A DNA stretch of 22,952 nucleotides, taken from Chloroflexota bacterium (GTDB taxonomy: Bacteria; Chloroflexota; Anaerolineae; Anaerolineales; Anaerolineaceae). Position 1 is the stretch's first letter. Every line of letters starts with the position of its first letter. The stretch lies in the NCBI GenBank assembly GCA_029265085.1, contig JAJUJY010000063.1, positions 1 to 22,952 on the forward strand. The letters run 5' to 3'. Positions 16,353-22,952 of the stretch are shown here, piece by piece. The position numbers and the translations under genes were made by a program. The notes beneath the pieces were generated by a model. That model saw only the letters and a program-made list of their open reading frames with translations, searched no databases and was not told the DNA's origin.

Positions 16353-17281
16353 TTCTCTTCCTCCATGAGAGTCAGGAAGACCTCTTCCAGACTGGCTTTT
16401 CCTTTACGTACTTCATCAATTTGCATACCACCCATCACCAGCGATTGAACCAACGCAGCGGTATCCGGGTTGCCATTCAAATGAATGGTCAGATGATGGT
16501 CATTTTGCTCTACCCGAGAAACTTCCTGGCGCAGGCGCAGTCCGGAAAGCAGCGTTTCACTGATTCCACGCCCCACTACCTCCAGGCGCTGGCCGCCGGT
16601 GTTGAGACGAAGTTCATCCGGCGAACCGACCATTAAAAGCCGTCCCTGGCGAATGACCGCAACACGCTGGCATAATTTCTCGGCTTCTGCCAGATTATGG
16701 GTGGTGAGAAACACCGTCACCCCCTGTTGGCGAGCCATATTTTCCAGGTCATCGCGCAGCGCCGCTGAGGCCACAGGGTCCAACCCGGCAGTTGGTTCAT
16801 CCAAAAAGACCAGCTTTGGACGGTGCAAGAGCGTGCGTGCCACAGCCAGCTTCTGCTTCATTCCCCGGCTCCATTTACCCACCGTTTCCTGGCGGCGGTC
16901 CCACAAGCCCAAATCGGTCAGCAGTTCACGAATACGGGCTTTCCGTTCATTAGCAGGCATATGCCAGACTCGGCCATAAAATTCCAGGTTATCTTCTGCA
17001 TTCAACCGTTCATAAAGGCCGGTGTGCTCTAATAGTGCACCGCTCTGGCGGCGAATTTCCTCCGCGCCGCGCATGGTATCCTGTCCCAATACTTCTGCGC
17101 TGCCAGAAGTCGGCTCTAACAACCCCAACAACAGCCGGATCGTGGTCGTTTTCCCGGAGCCATTTGGACCAAGAAAACCAAACACAATTCCTTGCGGGAC
17201 TTCAAAAGAAATCCCATCCAGCGCCTGAACCGCGCCAAAACTGCGGCTCAATTGATTGGTCCGAATAATATTTGAACTCAT
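16349..17281 (-). CDS. ABC transporter ATP-binding protein
   Basis: This 310-residue cytoplasmic ATPase has Walker A G-P-N-G-S-G-K-T (38-45), a Q-loop region near GALLEHTGLYERLNAEDNL, an ABC signature W-S-R-G-M-K-Q-K (137-144), Walker B L-V-F-L-D-E-P (157-163) and the H-loop His195 in TTHNLAEAE. About 80 residues after the core form the C-terminal extension common in ABC-2 exporters of the CcmA/DrrA type. AGGAG seven bases before the ATG supports the start. It is coupled by an ATGA overlap to its permease and lies 57 bases after the winged-helix regulator. Confidence 0.95.
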   Translation of the reverse strand: MSSNIIRTNQLSRSFGAVQALDGISFEVPQGIVFGFLGPNGSGKTTTIRLLLGLLEPTSGSAEVLGQDTMRGAEEIRRQSGALLEHTGLYERLNAEDNLEFYGRVWHMPANERKARIRELLTDLGLWDRRQETVGKWSRGMKQKLAVARTLLHRPKLVFLDEPTAGLDPVASAALRDDLENMARQQGVTVFLTTHNLAEAEKLCQRVAVIRQGRLLMVGSPDELRLNTGGQRLEVVGRGISETLLSGLRLRQEVSRVEQNDHHLTIHLNGNPDTAALVQSLVMGGMQIDEVRKGKASLEEVFLTLMEEEK

Positions 17282-17338
17282 TTGTACTCCTATAATTCCA
17301 ATCCGCCTTTTCAGGCAGAAGATTTGATGTATTTTTGG

Positions 17339-17647
17339 TCATGAAATCCGGTTCACAATTTGTTTCAACCGTTCCCTGTACGCATTGAATGAACCATGAC
17401 CTTTTTCGGTCAGACTCACCAGGGTTTGAGGAATTTTTCCACGGTAGGTCTTTTCTATTTCCACATACCCGGCTTCTTCTAATTTTGAAAGGTGCGCTGA
17501 AAGATTGCCCTTGGTCAAGCCAGTTTCGTTCAGCAGATAAAGAAAATCGGCTTTTTCCGCCGCAGAGAGAATGGTAACGATCATCAGGCGCGCCGGTTCG
17601 TGGATTAATCGGTCCACATCGGTGAGACTGCGCAAATCATCGCTCAT
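17339..17647 (-). CDS. Small winged-helix transcriptional regulator
   Basis: This 102-residue protein is almost entirely one winged-helix domain. It carries DRLIHEPARLMIVTILS, a recognition-helix segment LTKGNLSAHLSKLEEAGYVEIEK, and a wing TYRGKIPQTLVSLTEKG. This resembles the ArsR/MarR-like 'winged helix DNA-binding domain' family (HTH_34 type), which often sits beside ABC-2 exporter genes. No sensor domain is visible. Its ATG overlaps the stop of the membrane-protein gene (17644-17647). It is the best candidate to bind the palindrome at 18304-18319 in front of its own operon. Confidence 0.88.
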   Translation of the reverse strand: MSDDLRSLTDVDRLIHEPARLMIVTILSAAEKADFLYLLNETGLTKGNLSAHLSKLEEAGYVEIEKTYRGKIPQTLVSLTEKGHGSFNAYRERLKQIVNRIS

Positions 17648-18276
17648 TCTTCCTCCGTCACCATCAAACTCGTACTGGTAAGGTAACGCACCAGGGTCAC
17701 TGCCCCCGAAACGAGCCAGCCAAATCCAAAGGCAGCAAAAAATAACACGTAGCTATAAGGATCTTCTAAATTAACCAGGCTGTTTACAACTCCGGCCGCA
17801 ACAACATAAACAGCCAAAAGATACAACCGGACTAAGTTAACCCGCAGCGCAATGACCAAAATGACCACAGCCGCAAACAATGAAGAAATCACTGGCATCC
17901 AATTTTCACCCAGAACATTTTGCAGCAGGATAACCGACATCGAAACTACAACAGCAATACCACCTGCCCAAATCGCCTTGGAGCGGCGCTGATTTTGGGC
18001 TGGTTTCCGATAAACCACCATTCCGGTGCGCGGATAAGTAATCCACTCTTTTAATTTGCGCACCACAACACGGGACAAAAATACCCCGCCAATAATCAGG
18101 GCTGGTTGGCCTATCCCCAACAATAAACCACGCACGACCGGGTTGGGCATATAGTAAGAGAACAAGTAAAAACCGCCAAACAATAAAAACAGCATCCCGA
18201 CAATGATTTCGGCCAGACCGTCAATATACCAGTAACGCTGTGTGCGCCGAATTGTTTCTTGAATTGAGTCACTCAT
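17644..18276 (-). CDS. Membrane protein of unknown function, first gene of ABC operon
   Basis: This 210-residue protein has about five to six membrane helices, including EIIVGMLFLLFGGFYLFSYY, GLLLGIGQPALIIGGVFL and IWAGGIAVVVSMSVILL, and a charged loop RKLKEWITYPRTGMVVYRKP. I do not recognise a named family. Membrane proteins like this are commonly paired with small winged-helix regulators in ABC-2 operons and may sense membrane state (inference). The frame is open for 51 codons upstream, but AGAGG before the ATG at 18276 and the promoter and operator lying inside the upstream part fix this start. Confidence 0.78.
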   Translation of the reverse strand: MSDSIQETIRRTQRYWYIDGLAEIIVGMLFLLFGGFYLFSYYMPNPVVRGLLLGIGQPALIIGGVFLSRVVVRKLKEWITYPRTGMVVYRKPAQNQRRSKAIWAGGIAVVVSMSVILLQNVLGENWMPVISSLFAAVVILVIALRVNLVRLYLLAVYVVAAGVVNSLVNLEDPYSYVLFFAAFGFGWLVSGAVTLVRYLTSTSLMVTEEE

Positions 18277-18303
18277 AATAACCTCTCGCAATCTAGTTTG
18301 TAA

Positions 18304-18319
18304 TGCAAACCTGTTTGCA
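18304..18319. promoter_or_regulatory. 16-base perfect palindrome, probable operator of the ABC operon
   Basis: TGCAAACCTGTTTGCA is a perfect inverted repeat. It covers the predicted transcription start (about 18316) of the minus-strand operon, where a bound regulator would block RNA polymerase. The winged-helix protein encoded at 17339-17647 is the likely ligand. Confidence 0.6.
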
Positions 18320-18322
18320 ATT

Positions 18323-18351
18323 AATTTACCACGCCATTTTGCATCTGTCAA
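18323..18351 (-). promoter_or_regulatory. Promoter of the membrane protein/regulator/ABC operon
   Basis: On the minus strand a perfect TTGACA (18351-18346) is followed after 17 bases by TAAATT (18328-18323), itself preceded by TGG as an extended -10. Transcription should begin near 18316, giving a leader of about 40 bases. Confidence 0.65.
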
Positions 18352-18429
18352 GTGGTTAGCGGCGGATATGACAAATGTCCTACTGGCTGATGATCTTTGC
18401 CGGACTGTACAATCTTGAAGGTATTTCAC

Positions 18430-18457
18430 TTGACAGTCTCAGATATTTATCTATAAT
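18430..18457 (+). promoter_or_regulatory. Full-consensus promoter of the PadR operon
   Basis: TTGACA at 18430-18435 and TATAAT at 18452-18457 are both perfect and are spaced by 16 bases. Transcription should begin near 18464. So strong a promoter fits tight repression by the adjacent palindrome. Confidence 0.75.
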
Positions 18458-18466
18458 AAATAAATA

Positions 18467-18482
18467 TAGTCAATATTGACTA
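18467..18482. promoter_or_regulatory. 16-base perfect palindrome, probable PadR operator
   Basis: TAGTCAATATTGACTA is a perfect inverted repeat located about three bases after the predicted start of transcription and just before the PadR gene. PadR regulators are often autorepressors that bind such dyads. Confidence 0.65.
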
Positions 18483-18504
18483 ATCAGGATTGAATTATCA
18501 GTTT

Positions 18505-19032
18505 ATGGAGCGCGAACTACTCTTACTCGGGATTCTTCGCCGGCAGCAAATGCACGGCTACCAGTTGATCGAATTTATTGATCAAAACCTGGGCACCTGT
18601 ACTGACCTCAAAAAGCCGACCGCTTACTTTCTACTGGAGAAAATGACGCAAAAAGGCTGGATCACTTTCGAACAAAACCAATCCGGCAACCGCCCCCTCC
18701 GGCGGGTGTACCGGTTAACCCCTGCCGGAGAACAGGCCTATCAGGAATTATTACGGGCGGTGCTGCGCACATACACTCCCGCCCCCTTTCCCGCGGATAT
18801 TGGGCTGGCATTCCTTGACCAACTCGACCCGGCTGAAGCCCGAGAATTACTCGAAGCGCAAATGAAAAACATGCAAGAATATCAAGAAGTTCTACACACA
18901 GCCCCGGCTCATCCCGGCACGGCGCACTGGATGATCGAACATCAGATCACCCATCTAAAAAACGAAATTGCCTGGCTGCAAAAGATCATACATCGTCTGG
19001 AATACACCTCTGCAAATTCCGCAGAGGATTAA
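18505..19032 (+). CDS. PadR-family transcriptional regulator
   Basis: This protein has 175 residues from the chosen ATG. The N-terminal winged helix shows the hallmark LLLLGILRRQQMHGYQLIEFI, the helix segment KKPTAYFLLEKMTQKGWI and a wing R-R-V-Y-R-L-T-P-A-G. The second half is a charged helical region of the kind used for dimerisation in PadR subfamily 2 (Vir-like C-terminal domain). PadR proteins usually repress genes for transport or stress functions. A TTG at 18490 could add five residues, but AGGA abuts it, so the ATG is preferred. AGGA then lies 15 bases upstream, which is far. The membrane protein gene follows after 33 bases and is likely its target. Confidence 0.88.
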   Translation: MERELLLLGILRRQQMHGYQLIEFIDQNLGTCTDLKKPTAYFLLEKMTQKGWITFEQNQSGNRPLRRVYRLTPAGEQAYQELLRAVLRTYTPAPFPADIGLAFLDQLDPAEARELLEAQMKNMQEYQEVLHTAPAHPGTAHWMIEHQITHLKNEIAWLQKIIHRLEYTSANSAED

Positions 19033-19065
19033 TCTCACCAAAATACAATTCAGGAGAAACTATTC

Positions 19066-19548
19066 ATGTCCACACTCAATCTGATCCTGCAAACATTTCA
19101 CAACCTGACCCGTTGGGCAGTCATCATCTTCGCTTTGATTGCAATCATCCGCGCATTCAGCGGCTGGTTTGGCAAAAAAGATTTCGGCGCTGCCGACAAC
19201 AAAGCCGGCTTGCTGTACACGATCTTTTTTGACCTGCAAATTCTCTTAGGCTTAATCCTGTATTTCAGCAAAGGCTGGGCAGGTGTACTGGCAGCCGATT
19301 TTGGAGCTGCGATGAGCAACAGCGGACTGCGCTTTTTTGCCATTGAGCATCTGTTTGTAATGATCATCGCGATGGGTATTGCCCACGTTGGACGATCGGT
19401 CTCACGCAAAGCCGTAGATGCGGTAAAAAAGCACCGCCGGGCAGCCATCTGGTACACCATTTCACTGCTGCTGCTGTTGGCCTCAATACCGTGGCCGTTC
19501 CTCAGCTACGGCCGCCCCTGGCTGCGTTTGTTTGGTATCTCTTTCTAA
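19066..19548 (+). CDS. Four-helix membrane protein with conserved-looking histidines
   Basis: This 160-residue integral membrane protein has four predicted helices (about 15-33, 47-68, 88-108, 127-147). It resembles small proteins, sometimes labelled 'cytochrome B', that begin with a HxxLRW-like motif. Here that is FHNLTRW, followed by a GKK..GAADNKAGLLYTIFFDLQILLGLILYF core. His12, His95 and His107 lie near membrane helices and could bind haem, but that is speculative. No enzyme motif is seen. AGGAG eight bases before the ATG is a good ribosome site. It lies in an operon with the PadR regulator and ends before a strong terminator. Confidence 0.7.
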   Translation: MSTLNLILQTFHNLTRWAVIIFALIAIIRAFSGWFGKKDFGAADNKAGLLYTIFFDLQILLGLILYFSKGWAGVLAADFGAAMSNSGLRFFAIEHLFVMIIAMGIAHVGRSVSRKAVDAVKKHRRAAIWYTISLLLLLASIPWPFLSYGRPWLRLFGISF

Positions 19549-19567
19549 TATCTACTGGATCATTACA

Positions 19568-19595
19568 AAAAATCCCCGCAGTTGCGGGGATTTTT
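19568..19595. terminator. Strong, probably bidirectional intrinsic terminator
   Basis: AAAAATCCCCGCA and TGCGGGGATTTTT are perfectly complementary, giving a GC-rich stem with an A-run on one side and a T-run on the other. It lies between the converging stops of the four-helix membrane protein and the HAD phosphatase, and can serve both. Confidence 0.92.
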
Positions 19596-20276
19596 CTATG
19601 ATTTTATCAAAATATCGGCCAGGTCTGCTGTAGTTGGCAGAATCAGATCTGCGCCAGCGCGGCGCAATTCACGTTCACTGCCAAAGCCGCACAAGACCCC
19701 CACCGTTTGAGCCCCAGCGGCTTTCCCTGCACGAATATCAACCGTGGTATCGCCTACCATCAAGCAATTTTGAGGATCAACGCCCATCGACTGTGCCGCC
19801 CAAAGAATCGGGTCAGGAAACGGCTTGGTATAATGGCAGGTTTGCGCCGTTGCAACCGCATGAAACAATGGAAAGATCTGGTGCTGCTGCAAGAATTGCA
19901 TGGTACTGTGTTCGCCGCGTGCGCTCACTACCGACAACGGAAACCTGCCATACAGCAAGTGCAGCATCTCACTCACCCGCGGCACCAGCCAAAGCGGGTG
20001 AATTTTTTCTTTTTTCCAGCGCGACATAGCACTGACAAGCCGCCCAACCTCATCATCCAGTCCCAGGCGGTCCAGCAGTTCGTACACCACATTACCAGGG
20101 GTTTCACTCGCCATGACCAGCCAGCGCGCGATTGGACGCACTTCACGGCGGGGAAAAAGTCCCCGGAGGGGTTTCAGGCGGTTTTCTAAACCGCTGACCC
20201 AAACATCATCGGTATCACTTAAGGTACCGTCAACATCAAAACAAATGGCTTGAATGCGGGCTAAATCCAGGGGCAT
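19596..20276 (-). CDS. HAD-superfamily phosphatase (phosphoglycolate phosphatase-like)
   Basis: This 226-residue cytoplasmic hydrolase has all HAD motifs: D-V-D-G-T (Asp14 nucleophile, Asp16 acid/base), motif II Ser118 in VVSARG, Lys151 in YTKPFPDP, and motif III/IV VGDTTVDIRAGKAAG (Asp176, Asp180). A helical cap domain lies between motifs I and II, which is the Gph/PGMB-like subgroup. The substrate is unknown. The start lies only four bases from the stop of the metallopeptidase-like gene, so it is the last gene of that operon. It ends directly on the terminator. Confidence 0.9.
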   Translation of the reverse strand: MPLDLARIQAICFDVDGTLSDTDDVWVSGLENRLKPLRGLFPRREVRPIARWLVMASETPGNVVYELLDRLGLDDEVGRLVSAMSRWKKEKIHPLWLVPRVSEMLHLLYGRFPLSVVSARGEHSTMQFLQQHQIFPLFHAVATAQTCHYTKPFPDPILWAAQSMGVDPQNCLMVGDTTVDIRAGKAAGAQTVGVLCGFGSERELRRAGADLILPTTADLADILIKS

Positions 20277-20280
20277 TGGT

Positions 20281-21756
20281 TTATTCGAAGGAAAAATTCA
20301 CAAATTGTCCGGTAATTGTGTCCAGGATTGTACCATCAGGAACCATCAACCACAATGTTTGATTTCCCTGACGCTGGATCAGGATCACCTCGCCATCTTT
20401 TGTGGTCCACTGCGCCTGCTGAGAAGAAGTACTTTCTGGCCCGCCCCAGCGAGCCTGGCCGTACTGATTAAATGCATCAAAAAATTCTTGTGCATCCTGC
20501 GTCTCATCCCATTCGGTTTGCATCACCACAACTGCCTGATTTATCGCATCCGACCAGTACACTGCATAAGCATCACCGCCCCATCCTTCGGCAGCCTTGC
20601 TTGCCTGTTCTTCTGAAAGGCGAAAAGATGAGTCATACCCCTGCGCCAGAATCAGATAGGTGTACCACTCGCCCATCACACCGTCATCGATCAACCGGTA
20701 ATCGGAACCTAAAGTCTCTTCCAATTCTGGCAGGTTTACCTCAACAGGTTGATCATCCGGATAGCGTTCCGGGTGCAAAATCTGCTCAGAAGAAACCGGC
20801 GGATTTTCGAAAGCAGCATCAATGGCCGACCATTTTCCTTGCTCATATAAATATTGGACAAACTCAAATCCCGCATCGTACGGGAAAGAAAAATCCTCGC
20901 GTATATAAGCTGGCGCGTTGTCATACACTGGCAAGTCCATGTCCTCATAATATGCCTGGATTTCCTCACGTTCTTCATCCGTGGCATAACGGAAAAACCA
21001 GAATTGCTCCACAAATGACGCATCCCCTTCGATCAATGATGAAACAGCCAGACAATATTCGCTATCCTCTTCACAGGTGTCATCATTAATATTTAACCCA
21101 TTCTGCATGTCATAATTCTGATCTTGTAGGAAATGGGTATATTCATGAGCATAGGTTAATCGTTCCGGTGCACCGAAATCCTCTCCCTGAACCACATACA
21201 TCTCTTTGGTTTCACTATCGTAAAAACCAGCCACCTGTTCCGCATAAAGATCAGAGTAAAAACGGTACAGGTCAAATTCTGGCTCAAGCAGCCCAAACGC
21301 TGAAAGAATCCAGCCATCCTCCTGGGCGATATCGGGCGTGTAGTCTTTCAAAAAGTCCTCATCCACCCGTTTTTTTAACTCTTCGGCGGACATTAGTTTA
21401 CGATCTACATCCTCATTGGGCCGCAATCCGCGCAAACGGATCACCTGCTGCTGGATGGTATCCATCTGTACAGCGATTTCTGACGGAATTAATTCTGTTT
21501 GCAGTTGTGTAGAAGGTTCAGTGGGCTGGGCTGGCTCCGGCGTTGGCGTTTCAGCATCCTGGCTGGGCTGGCGGGTAGGAATTTGCACAGCCTCTTCTTG
21601 AGGCAGCTGCGATTGTTCCTCCGATTCAAACCAGTCAAACGGGTCACTGCTGACAAAACCAAACGCTCCGGCAGCAGTCAAGCCCAGGCAGCCCAGGCAT
21701 AAGCAACAAATAGACAACAATGCAACAATGGTGATCAGGATGCCGTTCTTTTTCAT
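20281..21756 (-). CDS. Membrane-anchored putative HExxH metallopeptidase
   Basis: This 491-residue protein has a cysteine-rich hydrophobic N-terminus (residues 6-34) that acts as a signal anchor or poor lipobox. An acidic Pro/Thr/Gln-rich linker (about 40-92) and a large soluble domain follow. The domain carries H-E-Y-T-H at 204-208 in YAHEYTHFLQDQ, and Glu243 in LIEGDASFVE 35 residues later. HExxH plus a downstream Glu is the zinc-binding layout of gluzincin-type peptidases. The segment QVAGFYDSETKEMYVV upstream is also typical of this uncharacterised family. The protein would act outside the cytoplasmic membrane; its substrate is unknown. The start lies 15 bases from the stop of the C39/TPR gene in the same operon. 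Confidence 0.72.
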   Translation of the reverse strand: MKKNGILITIVALLSICCLCLGCLGLTAAGAFGFVSSDPFDWFESEEQSQLPQEEAVQIPTRQPSQDAETPTPEPAQPTEPSTQLQTELIPSEIAVQMDTIQQQVIRLRGLRPNEDVDRKLMSAEELKKRVDEDFLKDYTPDIAQEDGWILSAFGLLEPEFDLYRFYSDLYAEQVAGFYDSETKEMYVVQGEDFGAPERLTYAHEYTHFLQDQNYDMQNGLNINDDTCEEDSEYCLAVSSLIEGDASFVEQFWFFRYATDEEREEIQAYYEDMDLPVYDNAPAYIREDFSFPYDAGFEFVQYLYEQGKWSAIDAAFENPPVSSEQILHPERYPDDQPVEVNLPELEETLGSDYRLIDDGVMGEWYTYLILAQGYDSSFRLSEEQASKAAEGWGGDAYAVYWSDAINQAVVVMQTEWDETQDAQEFFDAFNQYGQARWGGPESTSSQQAQWTTKDGEVILIQRQGNQTLWLMVPDGTILDTITGQFVNFSFE

Positions 21757-21771
21757 GTGAGTCCTTGAAGG

Positions 21772-22952
21772 TTAGTTTGAATTGGCAAAATCAAGGGCAT
21801 ATTGGGCGTCAAAATAACCGGGATGAGCCTCCAGAGCTTTTTGAAATTCCGCAAGCGCTTCCGCTTTCTTGCCGGAACGGTACAACCCCCAACCGTGCCA
21901 TAATCGTGCTTCTTCTGAATTCGGTGTCACTTTGAGTGCGTATTGAGTAATCGCCAGTAAATCTTCGGTGCGTGAAGCATGGAAATAAGCAAAAAATGGA
22001 CCAAACTGGTAGCGCAGCATGCGCTGCGGCAAGGTCAATTCGCGCGCTTTATCATAGGCTCGTGCAGCCTCATTATATTTTTCAAAATAGACCAGGTTTG
22101 AACCAAGGTTAAACCAGGCAAAAGGATTATTGGGCGTGGTTTCGGTTTCATATCGCGCTGTATCCAGGGCGTTCTGACGGTTTTGCTTTTCATCCCAGTT
22201 GCTGCCTAACAAAGACTTAAACACATCTTCCTGCTCGGGTGGGAAAGCAACAAAAAACACGCGGTTAAAAGTCTGCCAGGATTTATCCAGGTCTGCATAA
22301 GATACAATCCGGTTTTCACCCAGGAAAGAATCCTGCGTGACAAAGGTACGCGTGGTATCGTCATAGCCCGTGACCAACAGATAATGTCCAGCCCAGCGGT
22401 CGTCATTCGGCCAGTAACTTTCTTCCATGATAAAGGATTCTTCAATCATAACCGGATATCCCTGGGCAATAATACTGCGCAAAATATCAATATTGCCGCC
22501 CACGCGAAATTCGGTCCGCAGCCAGCCCACATAATTGCGGGTGTAGAAGAGCAGTTCCTCAATATTCACGTTGCGGTCTTCCGGAAACTGCTTAATCACC
22601 TCGGCAATCAGTTTTTGGTCCCCCGTCCATCCGAAACTGCGCAAAAACATCGTTAAGGTAGCCGGGCCGCAGTTGTTCATTTCTTGCTTTTCATATTGCG
22701 GCGGATTTAAAATGATTTTGCCCGGCAAAGGGGTGGGAGTGGGCATAGGAGTTGGCGATACAACCGGTGTCGGAGTGGGTGTGGCCGGTTGCAGCGTGGC
22801 AGTAGGTGTCGCCTGCACCGGTGTTTCTTCCAATGCAGCAGCACTCACCGGAGTTGGTTGTGCCGCGACCGGATTAAACAAGACGCGCACGTAGGTACGG
22901 GCTGTCTCAAAGCGCCATGCCAGGCGCGATTTTACCGGCGGCACTTGCGTTA
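21772..22952 (-). CDS. C39-like cysteine peptidase with TPR domain, N-terminus off window
   Basis: This reading frame is open to the right edge, so the true start and probably a membrane helix lie outside. The visible part begins with VPPVKSRLAWRFE and a long Thr/Pro-rich linker. A Peptidase_C39_2-like domain follows: the catalytic Cys is in N-N-C-G-P-A-T (codon 22669-22671), the His in G-H-Y-L-L-V-T-G-Y-D (codon 22384-22386) and a likely Asp in T-Q-D-S-F. The last 130 residues contain two or three TPR motifs (PFAWFNLGSNLVYFEKYNEAA; EARLWHGWGLYRSGKKAEAL). It should be an extracytoplasmic, membrane-anchored peptidase or peptide-binding protein. A GTG at 22944 could serve as start but would leave no export signal. 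It heads an operon with the HExxH protein and the HAD phosphatase. Confidence 0.82.
   Translation of the reverse strand, partial: TQVPPVKSRLAWRFETARTYVRVLFNPVAAQPTPVSAAALEETPVQATPTATLQPATPTPTPVVSPTPMPTPTPLPGKIILNPPQYEKQEMNNCGPATLTMFLRSFGWTGDQKLIAEVIKQFPEDRNVNIEELLFYTRNYVGWLRTEFRVGGNIDILRSIIAQGYPVMIEESFIMEESYWPNDDRWAGHYLLVTGYDDTTRTFVTQDSFLGENRIVSYADLDKSWQTFNRVFFVAFPPEQEDVFKSLLGSNWDEKQNRQNALDTARYETETTPNNPFAWFNLGSNLVYFEKYNEAARAYDKARELTLPQRMLRYQFGPFFAYFHASRTEDLLAITQYALKVTPNSEEARLWHGWGLYRSGKKAEALAEFQKALEAHPGYFDAQYALDFANSN

Noticed and set aside
18277..18429. Fifty-one-codon N-terminal extension of the membrane protein
   Set aside because: It overlaps the promoter and palindrome, looks unlike coding sequence, and a good ribosome site precedes the ATG at 18276.

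Overview
The window looks like a chromosomal stretch of a Chloroflexota bacterium, most likely class Anaerolineae. The main evidence is that at least five unrelated proteins carry Thr/Pro-rich ('TPTPTP') linkers between an envelope anchor and an outer domain. Coding is dense, GC content is moderate, and there are several lipoproteins and TPR surface proteins of a kind common in that class. The taxonomy is inferred from protein style, not from a marker gene. No rRNA, tRNA, CRISPR array, transposase, phage gene or insertion sequence was seen.

Region 1 (1-7026) is an ion-transport island. A DUF364-type gene runs off the left edge. It is followed by a CPA1 cation/proton antiporter with a C-terminal RCK domain. 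On the opposite strand, a three-gene operon encodes a PII-like protein, a CaCA-family cation exchanger and a DUF389 membrane protein that ends in a Thr/Pro linker and an SH3b-like domain. On the plus strand, a CBS-pair protein is closely followed by an ArsB/NhaD/CitM-type permease. Four dissimilar transporters therefore sit beside two small predicted nucleotide-sensing proteins and one built-in RCK domain.

Region 2 (7077-15607) is mainly cell envelope. It holds an extended-SDR sugar epimerase, a 315-base intergenic region with a promoter and long leader, a lipoprotein with four repeats and paired cysteines, a LysM lipoprotein, and a divergent pair of genes. The plus-strand pair is a membrane-anchored TPR protein followed by a 953-residue protein with the layout of a class A penicillin-binding protein. 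All the usual catalytic motifs of that last protein are altered while the frame stays open. It reads as a pseudoenzyme and is the most unusual object in the window. The LysM and TPR genes diverge from a 107-base region whose two -10 boxes both predict leaderless mRNAs.

Region 3 (15615-19595) holds two divergent regulator/membrane operons. The minus operon has a membrane protein, a small winged-helix regulator, an ABC ATPase and an ABC-2 permease. The plus operon has a PadR regulator and a four-helix membrane protein. Each has a TTGACA promoter with a perfect 16-base palindrome at or just after the predicted start of transcription, which suggests autoregulation of both. The plus operon ends at a strong, probably bidirectional, terminator.

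Region 4 (19596-22952) is a minus-strand operon. It encodes a C39-like cysteine peptidase with TPRs (start outside the window), a membrane-anchored HExxH putative metallopeptidase, and a HAD phosphatase. It ends at the same terminator.
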